From NCBI GenBank assembly GCA_001430745.1, contig KQ481997.1:162889-196906 (forward strand): 34,018 nt of DNA. Direction: 5' to 3'. The stretch comes from Auxenochlorella pyrenoidosa (Eukaryota > Chlorophyta > Trebouxiophyceae > Chlorellales > Chlorellaceae). This document shows, in pieces, positions 12,701 through 20,473 of this stretch. Position 1 is the first letter of the stretch; each line of letters starts with the position of its first letter. A program made the position numbers and the translations under genes. Below the pieces are notes generated by a model. That model was not told the DNA's origin, searched no databases, and saw nothing but the letters and a program-made list of their open reading frames with translations.

Positions 12701-15628
12701 NNNNNNNNNNNNNNNNNNNNNNNNNNNNNNNNNNNNNNNNNNNNNNNNNNNNNNNNNNNNNNNNNNNNNNNNNNNNNNNNNNNNNNNNNNNNNNNNNNNN
12801 NNNNNNNNNNNNNNNNNNNNNNNNNNNNNNNNNNNNNNNNNNNNNNNNNNNNNNNNNNNNNNNNNNNNNNNNNNNAGCGCGCGTAGTTCCCCCAGGTGCC
12901 AGGGCAGCTGTGCCGCCCGTGGGCTGGGTTGAGCAGAGGTGGAGGGGGGATGCAGGTGTGCCTCCTCAGCCTTCCAGGGTTGCCCTAGTAGAGCAGGGTC
13001 GCCCTGCCTGGTGGCTCCAGCTGGCTGCAGCAAGGGCGCGCCTTGCCAAGGAAAGCGGCGTCCGCGCAGTTGTGGACGCGCGTGGAGCATGTCTCTTTGC
13101 CCCCGGCCACACGCTGGGCCTGCGCGTGAGCGCATGAGCGCACACAGCGGACCTGCCGCCCCGCCCCGCCACACGCTGAGCCTGGGGGGCTTGACGCCCT
13201 GCCTTCTGCCTGCCCCGCAGGAGGAGGCGCTGCTGGCGGCCTGCCAATCAGGTTTCTCTTCTTGCTAACTTACGCGCACTCAAACTCCCACTGCGCAGGA
13301 GGAGGCGCTGCTGGCGGCCTGCCTGTTTGCCGAGCTGCGCCGCTTCCTGATCGACCTCGTCAAGACGCAGCCTGGGGCGGTGACGGGTCCCACCACGGGT
13401 GCGTGCACCCCTGCAACAGCCATACAGACCGCCGCTTCGATGCCTGGTTCCCTCCTGTTACGTGCTCCACGCCTCACTGTGTGGGCTGTCTCTGGCCCGC
13501 TCTGGCCCCGCACCTGCTGCCCTCGTGCCTGTCGCCGTCCCACAACTCACCTTCGACCCGCCCACCCACCCACCCACTTCCCACCACCCACCTCTCATCT
13601 CTCACCCACCCACCCACACCGACACCCCCACCCCCCGCAGTGGGCGTCATCACGCCGTACCGCTTGGCCCCCCTTTGATCTCCTGCTGGCCTCTTTGCTG
13701 CCTGGTTTTCCCTTTGCCAAATGCTCTGCCACCCACGGTTGGGGGTGCGCACTGGGCCGCTGCCGCCTGGCCCCGCACCCCATGCCCATGCGCCCGTTCC
13801 CCTTCCACTTCCCATCTGCCTGCCCACCCGCACCCACCCCTTCTCCGCAGTGGGCGTCATCACGCCGTACCGCGAGCAGCGCAAGCTGCTGCGACGGACG
13901 TTTGAGGAGGTGTGCGGCAGGGGGCCCGCCTCAGAGGTGAGGGTCCTGATTCCCTCTTTCCAACAGCGCTGCCGTTGGCTGGAGGGCTGGTCTTGTGCTG
14001 CGGTCGCCCGGCCCTGCAGTCTGTGCAGGAGTCCGGGTCGGGCAATGGGAAGGAGTCCCCGCAACAATGAGGCAGTCACAGTCAGAAGGGCAGTGCTTGC
14101 GTCTGCACGCCGCTGGCCGTCGGGCCTGCCAAGAACCAACCAGCCGACAACTGGCTGCCCCTTGCCTTCTATTTGTTTTATCATCAGGTGTTCATCGAGA
14201 CGGTGGACTCCTTCCAGGGCAAGCAGCTGGATGTGGTCATCCTGTCCTGCGTGCGCGCCTCCACCAGCGGCGGCCTGGGTGAGCCCCCCCCCCCCCGGGC
14301 CCGCCACCCACCCCACCCCACCCCACCCCACCCACCCCTACTGCGGGCCGTGCCTGCGGCGGCGCTGCGCTGCCGGTGTATACGCAATGCGTGCACTTTT
14401 CAATGCGTGGCCGCCCATCTGCTGGCCCGCATTTCGCCGGGCGCTGCGCCTGGGAAGCGTCGCGGCGTGGGGGTGGGGTGGGGTGGGTGGGGGGGGGGGG
14501 GGGGGGGTAAGTGCCCTGGTCCGGCACCATTCTGCAGCCGAAGAGTACCAGACTGCCTGCAGAGGCACGGTCCTGGCGGTGCAAAACCAGGCGTTGATCC
14601 TGGTGCCCCGTCGCCACCGCTGCGGCAGGGTGTGTAAACGCGCTCATTGCAGCGCCCCGCCGCCGCCCCCGCCCCGACTTTGTAAACAGGCTTTGTGAAC
14701 GACATCCGGCGGCTGAACGTGGCCATCACGCGTGCCAAGCGCGCGCTGTGGGTGCTGGGCAGCCGCGCCACCCTGCGTGCCAACCCCGAGTGGGCGGCCC
14801 TCATCAGGCAAGCCCGCCCTCGAGCAGCGCAGGGCGGATGTGTGTGGGGGGTGGGGGTGGGTGGGTGGGGGGTAGAGGGGTGGGCCGGCACGGGCGGGCA
14901 TCCGTATCCTCTCCTTGGGTTGGCGCACGCAGCGTGACGCTTGGGCTCCCGCCGCAAGCCGGCATGGCGGCGGCCCTGCATGCGGACGCGCCGGCCGGCT
15001 GGGTTGGCTGCCCCCAAGGCGGGCGCCGCGTCCCATGCATGCCACCACAGGCCCGCTGGCCCGCTCCAAGCCCTCCCTCCTTCGCCCCGCCCCTCGCCGC
15101 AGCGATGCTGAGCAGCGTGGCGTCGTGATTGAGGATGCATCCGCTCAGGAGCTGCTCCCCGACCTGCCCTACTGGCAACAAGGCCAGGAGGGGGCAGCGC
15201 AAGATGGGCAGCAGCAGGCGGCGCCGGGAGGGCCGCCGGGCCAGCAGCAGCAGCAGCAGGAGCTGCTGCCGCCGCCGCAGCAGCAGCAGGCGGCGCAAGC
15301 GGCAGGCCTGCCTGCGCCGGCTCTCGCGCCGCAGCAGGGCCTGCCCGCGGCGCAAATCCTGCTGGGCAGCGGCGCTGGCCAGGCTCCCGCACAAGGGGCG
15401 GCGCCTTCAGGCCTGCACCCGCTGCAGCGGCGACAGCTGGAGCAGCAACAGCAGCAACAGCAGCAGCCGATCAGCATGCCCATGCATCCCCAGCCCCTGC
15501 AGCCACCGCAGCAGCAGGCGCCGCCGGGCCTGGGACCACCGCCCATGCAGGCGCCGCAGCAGTGGCGGCCGCCGCAGCAGCAGCCACGCCCGCCGGGCGC
15601 CTACCCCTCGCTGCCCACCAGGCGTTGA
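3708..15628 (+). CDS. SEN1: SEN1/senataxin-type superfamily 1 RNA/DNA helicase, complete, 27 exons
   Basis: Exons: 3708-3916, 4205-4305, 4670-4784, 4994-5085, 5477-5790, 5993-6136, 6402-6512, 6899-6997, 7217-7339, 7645-7791, 8044-8091, 8317-8410, 8665-8744, 9043-9098, 9327-9483, 9841-9951, 10219-10290, 10488-10533, 10743-10812, 11127-11190, 11471-11569, 11899-12066, 13299-13398, 13851-13936, 14188-14278, 14690-14807, 15103-15628. All join in phase: 1146 aa. Motifs in order: Q-type ETQLEAIE; Walker A GPPGTGKT (about 425-432); Ia ILVCTPSNAACDEL; coiled stalk (about 578-667); II DEAGQA (710); III VVLVGDPQQLP; IV QYRMHP (775-780); V ETVDSFQGKQLDVVILS; VI LNVAITRAKRALWVLG (about 941-956). The spacing and the YVATFDPLVLEEAREGL block upstream are typical of Sen1/MAA3, which act in the nucleus on transcription termination and RNA:DNA hybrids. 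The long N-terminal domain of yeast Sen1 is absent. The last about 170 residues are Gln/Pro-rich. Six introns have GC donors. A sequencing gap in intron 22 could hide an exon, but the joined protein reads SLSNR-EEALLAAC as expected for the family. Confidence 0.93.
4494..4662 (+). repeat. Intronic 32-bp direct repeat, two exact copies plus a divergent one
   Basis: Inside helicase intron 2, a 32-base unit beginning CAGCACATCTCACGCTGGCT occurs head to tail at 4599-4630 and 4631-4662 with no mismatch seen. A diverged copy lies at about 4494-4526. The second copy runs directly into the acceptor of exon 3 (starts 4670), so it supplies that exon's pyrimidine-rich tract. Confidence 0.85.
6287..6364 (+). 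repeat. Intronic direct repeat (two about 37-bp units)
   Basis: Helicase intron 6 contains two adjacent units sharing CAGCACCTGTCAGCGCCTGCC followed by related GGGCTC-type sequence, the first near 6291 and the second near 6331. It lies just upstream of the acceptor at 6401. No coding role is evident. Confidence 0.7.
7590..7669 (+). repeat. Partial second copy of helicase exon 10 start in the preceding intron
   Basis: The first 25 bases of exon 10 (7645-7669) have a copy at 7590-7614 with 22 of 25 matches, also preceded by a CAG. The three differences are all at third codon positions of the exon frame, two of them silent (Asn and Val codons) and one His to Gln. The copies are 55 bases apart, so use of the upstream one would shift the frame. 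Confidence 0.85.
8236..8342 (+). repeat. Partial second copy of helicase exon 12 start and its acceptor
   Basis: The segment CCCCCATCTCGCAGACCAAG and the next bases of exon 12 occur twice: the real junction with exon start 8317, and an upstream copy with pseudo-start 8253. The copy carries the acceptor and about 24 bases of exon with one silent change (Ile codon), then loses the exon sequence. Confidence 0.88.
8989..9003 (+). repeat. Short (CAAT)n tetranucleotide repeat in helicase intron 13
   Basis: About four units of CAAT/AATC just before the CATCACATCACGTCACATCA-type stretch that precedes the acceptor of exon 14 at 9042. Confidence 0.7.
11529..11618 (+). repeat. Degenerate copy of helicase motif IV exon end in the following intron
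   Basis: The end of exon 21, which encodes MLSVQYRMHP (11529-11557), is echoed at 11576-11618, just inside the next intron. The copy has a small insertion and an Arg codon in place of the motif His, so it could not supply a normal motif IV. Confidence 0.75.
12167..12875. other. Assembly gap (709 N)
   Basis: A run of N fills 12167-12875 within helicase intron 22. Just left of it (about 12131-12166) and just right of it (12876-12908) stand similar sequences sharing AGCGCGCGTAG and a C-run ending in GGGCAG. A G-rich tract (12082-12130) also lies just left. The gap therefore probably sits inside a repeat that the assembler could not cross. Confidence 0.95.
13221..13323 (+). repeat. Exact partial copy of helicase exon 23 start in the preceding intron
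   Basis: The acceptor CAG plus the first 25 bases of exon 23 (13299-13323, encoding EEALLAAC) are repeated without mismatch at 13221-13245. The offset is 78 bases, a multiple of three, but the upstream reading ends at a stop shortly after (SGFSSC then stop), so only the downstream copy gives a working protein. Confidence 0.88.
13641..13873 (+). repeat. Exact partial copy of helicase exon 24 start in the preceding intron
   Basis: The acceptor GCAG plus the first 23 bases of exon 24 (13851-13873, encoding VGVITPYR) recur at 13641-13663 with no mismatch seen. The copies are 210 bases apart. After the copy the sequence no longer encodes helicase and soon stops. Confidence 0.88.
14465..14508 (+). 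repeat. G-rich tract with a run of about 18 G on the coding strand
   Basis: Helicase intron 25 contains GTGGGGTGGGTGG-type runs followed by an uninterrupted G-run. It has the form of a G-quadruplex candidate on the nontemplate strand. Similar tracts lie at 12082-12130 and 14838-14882. Confidence 0.7.
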
Positions 15629-15880
15629 CATGCCCGATCTGCTCTGGCTGCACCTCACAGTGTAGAATACAACATTGTCAGCGCGCCTCACAGAGAAGAG
15701 CACAACAGTGTGGGGTCGGGCAGGCCAGGAGGGGGCTGGAGGGACTGGTGTCTTACAAATCAGCACGAGTTGCGGGCAATCAAACCGCCTGGTGGAGTCT
15801 CAACTGCCGCAATGAGCCCCCTGTCCTGGCATCACACCCTGCGCCCCATCAAACTGCCGCAAGGAGCCCCTGTCCTGGAA
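15629..15880. other. Convergent intergenic region between helicase and the 612 aa gene
   Basis: The helicase stop (15628) and the next gene's stop (15881, other strand) face each other across 252 bases that must hold both 3' UTRs. A minus-strand TGTAA lies at 15757-15753 and a plus-strand TGTAG near 15659. A tandem repeat overlaps the right half and enters the neighbouring coding exon. No further gene is visible. Confidence 0.6.
15753..15757 (-). terminator. Probable poly(A) signal TGTAA of the 612 aa gene
   Basis: TGTAA is the usual polyadenylation signal in chlorophyte green algae. This copy, read on the minus strand, lies 124 bases past the stop codon at 15881, a reasonable 3' UTR length. 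A five-base match alone is weak; position is the main support. Confidence 0.4.
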
Positions 15881-15898
15881 TCACACCCTACGCCCCAG
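15801..15898 (+). repeat. Tandem duplication of about 50 bp spanning the stop of the 612 aa gene
   Basis: Two units sharing ACTGCCGCAA, GAGCCCC, CTGTCCTGG, ATCACACCCT and CGCCCCA lie at 15801-15849 and 15851-15898 with a few substitutions. The second unit contains the stop codon and last residues of the minus-strand gene, so the first unit is a duplicated gene end located in its 3' UTR. Confidence 0.82.
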
Positions 15899-18340
15899 CC
15901 ACGCGAGCACCCTGGCCTGCCGCTCTGCCCAGCCCAGGCTGGACCCCTCCGGCCCCACATGCTCTGCCGCTGCCGACTGCGCTGCGGCGCTGGCATCGCG
16001 CTCGCTGCCTCCGCCGGCCTCTCGCCTCTGCTGCCGCGCGTGCTGCTTCGCCTGGCTGGCGGCGGCGCTAGAAAGGGGGCTGAAGTCCTCGCAGGGGGCG
16101 CCCTTCCAGGCGCGAGCCTCGTAGGGCGGCTGCAGGCGCAGGGAAAGCAAGGCGGGGCAGTCTGCAAGAGCAGGGGCGGCAGGCAGGGGCAGGTCGAGAG
16201 AGGGGCTGCAGGGGCAGGCAGTCACCACAGGCGTCACTACAGGCCCTGCATCTCACTAGGGGTGCCCCGGCCGGACGGCAGGCCTGCGCTCTGGCCGCTG
16301 CCGCCGCGGCAGCAGCCGCAGGGGCCAGCGGCGGGCGCGGCGGCCTGCCTGTCCTACGGGATGAGCCCAGACCAGCAGCGCCAGGGGGGCGATCCCAGGG
16401 CAAGGCCTCGCTGTCTGAGCTGGCGCCGGCGCCCGCTGGGCTTCCTGGCTGGCTGCCCCCAGCGTGCACAGCATCCATGACGCGGCGCACCGCCGCCCAG
16501 GGGCGGTGCTCGCGCTGCCTGCTGGCCACGCAGGGCGCCGCGAATGGGGCCTCTGATGAGGGGTCTGAAGCAGCGATGGAGGCACGCAGGGGTTGGGCAG
16601 TGGCCGGGCAGGCGTCAGGTACCCAGTTGAAGCCCGTTGTCGCTGCTGGGGGAGGCTCCCGTGGCTGCCAGCCCGGCACAGCTTCTTGCGGCCACCCCTT
16701 CTCCTGCTGCCCTCGCGCTGGCTGGAGCGGAGGCCGCCTGGGCAGGCCGGGGATGCTGCCAAAAACTTGCATGGCGGCCACGGTGGCAGCAGAAGCGGGG
16801 TGGCGGCCTTGCAGTAGCTGCGCACCCCACTTGCTGCCCTGCGCCCCCAGCGGCATTGTCATGTACTCGGAGCTCTTCTGTGGCACACACAGCACATACA
16901 CGTCTGCCACAGAAGCTGCCGTGCCGCCGCTTCCACCGCCGACGGCGCTGCCGGCCTTGATGGGCGACCGGCCGAGGGGCGCGGCATCAGTGCCAGCGCC
17001 AGACAGCCGGCGGGCTCCTGCGGCCAGGGGCGACGCGATGCCATCGATCCGAGCTGGTATGTATGATTGCAGACGTGTGGTTGCTGCCGCGCAGCGTGCA
17101 GTGGGGGCGTGGGCAGCTGGAGGCGAGTCTGCCGCTGCGGTTGGGGGGTGGGGGTTGGCAGGTGGTGGCCTTCCACCAACAGCTGGGTGACCCCTGGCTG
17201 CGCATGCACCGACGGCTGTGCCGCTAGGTGGGCCGGCCAATGGCCAGCCAGAGGGCGGCAGGGCTGGTGGGGGCCGCTTGTGCTGCATCATGCCACGCGG
17301 CTGCGACGCTGCTGCGCCGCCAGCGTGGCAGCTGGCAGCCACCGGAGCGGCGGGTGCTGGGCAGTCGTCGCAGCATGGGTGGGTGCTGTCCAGGCTGCGT
17401 TGTTGGGGCAACGCAGGCTGTGCAGACTCTCCCAGAAGCACCAGGTCGCTCACATCCTACAAGGCGGGATCGGCAGGGCAGGGTAATAACTGCAGGTGCA
17501 TCGCGTAGCAGCAGGAGGCGCGCCACACGGCTGGCAGCACGATGTGGCGGCAGATTGGCAAGGCTGGTGGCAGGGGTGCGCAGCCGAAGCGTGATGATTT
17601 AAGCAGCGCATTTTGGCCGGCAGGGTGCCTCACCGACAGGCGCCGTTCCGGCTGCGACAAGTGCTGGCAGGACTGGCTACCTCCCAGCCTGCTGTGTGGG
17701 GACGTCTGGCAGGGCGGACTGCCTCCAAGCCTGCGATGTTGTGACGGCTGGCGGGGCGGGCTGGTACGCCAAGGCCTGCCACTGTCTGCGCAGCTGTTTT
17801 CATCTGGCAGCTCAGAGGCGGCTGTGTGGAATCGCTGCAGCCAAGGAAAGCAGGAAGGGACGTGTCTGTGTGCGTGTCTCTCAACGAACGCTTGGCGGGA
17901 TGGCAGGGCAGCATCGGGGGTAGCAACGGTTTTGCTCTCTCCCCACCCACCTGTGTGCTGGCGCCATACGAAGGTGCAGGGCCGCAGAGGCGTTGAGGCA
18001 GTGGTTGACCATCAGACAGTGCGCTGTGCTCCTCTTCAAGAATGGCTGATAGCTGGCGGCGGTGGTGGTGGTTGGCCGGCGAGAGGCTGGGCGGCAGCGG
18101 CGCTTGCACCTCCGGCGGTTGCGCCGCCCAGCCGTTTGTCGGGCGTTGCATGCTGCCAGGTGGCTGCCGGACGTCTGAAGATGCTGGGCACGAGACAGAG
18201 CCCGTACTTCGCGTCGAATTCGGTCTTGCCGTTCCGCTGCAACGCTTTTTCCGACGGATGGCTTGCAAGGTGTTTTCAACCAATCTGCAGAAGTGATTTA
18301 ACGCAGATCCAGCAGGCAGGCGGGAAGGGTGCATCGCCAT
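15881..18340 (-). CDS. Unrecognised protein, 3 exons, 612 aa as read
   Basis: Exons on the minus strand: 18340-17951 (130 codons), 17456-16257 (400 codons) and 16129-15881 (83 codons with stop). All join in phase 0 with GT-AG borders. The start MAMHPSRLPAGS has a strong context (A at -3, G at +4). Exon 1 ends in a charged stretch (SAILEEEHSALSDGQ). Exon 2 starts DVSDLVLLGES and is rich in Ala, Pro and Gly, with more ordered-looking islands (VADVYVLCVPQKSSEYMTM; RVMDAVHAGG). The C-terminus (PPYEARAWKGAPCEDFSPL, then an Ala/Gln/Arg-rich helix-prone tail ending SLGWAERQARVLAWLGRRV) is likely the most structured part. I recognise no domain, signal peptide or clear membrane span. A further small exon between 17457 and 17950 cannot be excluded. 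It faces the LEA-like gene 100 bases away, so shared regulation is possible. Confidence 0.6.
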
Positions 18341-18440
18341 GATGCTCGCCGCTGGGCCTGCTGCCAGCGGCGGGCATCGAGCAGCTGGGCTACACAACCT
18401 GGGCTGCTTGTCGTCCCTGCTTTATCACCAACCTATCAAC
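18341..18440. promoter_or_regulatory. Very short shared divergent promoter
   Basis: Only 100 bases lie between the start codon of the 612 aa gene (minus, 18340) and that of the first LEA-like gene (plus, 18441). Both 5' UTRs and core promoters must fit here or overlap the genes. A TTTATCA element at about 18420-18426 is the only AT-rich motif; it is close to the plus-strand start. No other known site was recognised. Confidence 0.5.
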
Positions 18441-19210
18441 ATGGCGTCCTCCCGCGAGCACTACGAGCACACGGAGCAGCACAAGGAGTCCCACACTGGT
18501 GGAGGTGCGGCCATGGTGGCAGCCTGCCATGCTCGCAGGCGCTGCTGTCTTGTCTCCTGGTTGATTGACATGTGCATGTCAGCCACAGGACCTCTCCAAG
18601 GTGGTCGTTAGGCAGGGGCGACGCTCCGCCGCCCCGCCGCCCTCCATCGCCCGCTCACGTGCGTTCCACCTGGGTCCCCCCTCCTCTCCTTCCCCTGCCG
18701 CGCTCCAGGCCTGGGCGGCATGACCGGTGGCACCACCGGCACCACCGGCACCGGCACGCACATGACCAGTGGCGAGGGGCTTGGCCACAAGACTGCCAGG
18801 AAGGCGGGCGAGGTGCGAGGGGGTCGGGGCAGCAGGGCGCGGCGCTTGCTGGCTCAGCCATCCCCGTAATGGGCTCCGCCGGAGCGTAATGGGATCCCAG
18901 CTGCATCCAGCTCTTCACCCTCAGTGTGGATGAAGACTGCAAAACAGCAGTGCCCCCTTTGACATCTTGCCCACCTACGCGTCACGCTGATCAGTGCCGC
19001 CCCCCCCCCCCCCCCGCCCCCATTTCCATTTCTGCGCAGGTGTTTGAGGGCGCCAAGCAGGCGGCCGCTGGCGGCGCCGAGCGCGCCAAGGCCGCCACCG
19101 GCATGGGCGGCACCACGGGCACCGGCATGGGCACCGGCATGGGCACTGGCGGGGCCACTCACGAGTATGAGCAAGAGAGGCAGACGCGCACTGGCGGCAC
19201 GGGCTTCTGA
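18441..19210 (+). CDS. LEA-like hydrophilic stress protein, copy 1 (112 aa)
   Basis: Three exons, 18441-18504, 18709-18812 and 19040-19210, give 112 aa. The protein starts MASSREHYEHTEQHKESHTG, has a Gly/Thr-rich low-complexity part (GGTTGTTGTG), then the segment LGHKTARKAGEVFEGAKQAA and AGGAERAKAATG, which follows the Ala/Lys/Glu 11-mer style of group 3 LEA proteins, and ends in a Gly/Thr/Met tail (GMGTGMGTGG). No signal peptide, Cys or membrane span. Proteins of this type are unstructured in water and protect membranes or enzymes in drying and cold; Chlorella hiC proteins are a known example of the class. The assignment is by composition and the short repeat, not by a full domain. A near paralogue follows directly. 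Confidence 0.72.
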
Positions 19211-19628
19211 GGCCTGCCGCCAGGGTGTGCGCTGGTCAGCCGTGGGCCCGCCTGGCCAATTTTGAAAGCTCAAACAAAATGGGACAGGCAGCGTCCACTG
19301 TGCACAAAAAAGTCCTGTTCTGAACAATTGCAGCGGTGTCCCAGCTGTCAGTGGCCGGCTCGAAGTTGCATGTCTCGGTTGCTGTTTATCTGTCTGCCTT
19401 GCAAAGTCTGAGCGAGGGGGCACAGTTTACTAGGTAGAGAGTGTGCTGACCGCGCATCGAATACATGCTGTGCTGAGACCGAGTTGAGATGCCGGCAGAC
19501 CAGTGTGCCGGGGCAGCTGCATGTGTCAGGCTGCTGCTGCCTGGTGCCGCCATCGCTGCTTATTGAGTGCCTTCAACCAGCAGGGCTGTAACAGCAAGCT
19601 TGTAACCTAAAGCTTAAGCAGCATCGGC
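19211..19628. other. Spacer between the two LEA-like genes
   Basis: This 418-base stretch should hold the 3' UTR of copy 1 and the promoter of copy 2. It is less GC-rich than its surroundings. Two TGTAA motifs, at 19587-19591 and 19601-19605, are the only poly(A)-type signals on the plus strand, and they lie only 24 to 38 bases before the copy 2 start codon. No ORF of interest seen. Confidence 0.5.
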
Positions 19629-20020
19629 ATGGCATCGTCAAAGGAGAGCTACAGCCACACGGAGGAGGCGAGGGAGCACAGCGAGACTGGTGGGCGCCAG
19701 GGCCCCGCCTCGATTGTGTCCAGTTTCGGTCTGCCTCAAACGCTCTGCCCAGCGGGCAGGAGCTCGAGATCTCGAGGCTCGCTCCAACGCTGCTGCCGCA
19801 GACGCCGGCTGCCGTCCCTGCGGGTGCCCTTGTCGCGCTGCTCAGCATTCCATTCGCTCATCGATCTCACCCCCCCTTGCACGCGCAGGCCAGCTCCCAG
19901 TGTCCACCACGCTGGGAGCCGGCACCGGCACGACAGGCCGCCTGGGGGAGCCTGCTGGCAGCGAGGAGGGGTTGGGCCACAAGGTGGCAAGGAAGGCGGG
20001 CGAGGTGAGAACAATAACTA

Positions 20021-20054
<34 letters not shown>

Positions 20055-20473
20055 AAAGTCTGTCCAACCGCAACGGAACCTGCGACACCCCCCCCTCTTG
20101 TCCGGCACATCCAGCCCATCCTGCGGTGTGCAGCTGTTGTGGGAAGCGGTGCAGCAAGGTTGGCAACGTGTTGCCCTCTGCCCTTGCCATGCTTAACCAC
20201 ACGAACATAGCACAGCAGGCCCTTCCTTGTTTGTCAGGCCGCAAACAGGCTGCCCTGTAGTGCAGGCACACCCTGGCAGCTTGCCCACTCGCCATGCTGT
20301 GCCCGCCACCCTGCTGCCTGCAGATGTATGCGGGCGCCAAGCAGGCCGCTGCCAGCAGTGCAGAGCGAACCAAGGAAGCCGCCCAGAGCGTCACCAACCG
20401 AGCCAAGGCCGCCACTGTGCCGGCGGCTGGCAGGACAGAGCTGCGCGAACCCAGCGGTGGCGGTGCCCTCTGA
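19629..20473 (+). CDS. LEA-like hydrophilic stress protein, copy 2 (108 aa)
   Basis: Three exons, 19629-19689, 19889-20004 and 20324-20473, give 108 aa. The intron phases (1 then 0) equal those of the upstream copy. It starts MASSKESYSHTEEAREHSET and carries GLGHKVARKAGEMYAGAKQA and SSAERTKEAAQSVTNRAKAA, so it has one more 11-mer-like unit than copy 1 and lacks the Gly/Met tail, ending REPSGGGAL. The role should be as for copy 1: a soluble, disordered protectant. Shared introns and order show a tandem gene duplication. An alternative last exon may exist downstream (see 20699-20767). Confidence 0.72.
20021..20046 (+). repeat. (CTG)n trinucleotide repeat in intron 2 of LEA-like copy 2
   Basis: An uninterrupted run of CTG units begins 16 bases after the donor of exon 2. 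It is intronic; on the coding strand the transcript would carry CUG repeats. Confidence 0.9.

Noticed and set aside
10997..13174. 725-codon minus-strand frame crossing the sequencing gap
   Set aside because: A third of it is N, and the rest is opposite helicase exons and introns.
18036..18242. Minus-strand frame starting at a TTG, reading QRNGKTEFDAKYGLCLVPSI
   Set aside because: It looks protein-like, but the overlapping frame from the ATG at 18340 has a good start context and joins in phase to two further exons. A TTG start is not expected in a nuclear gene.
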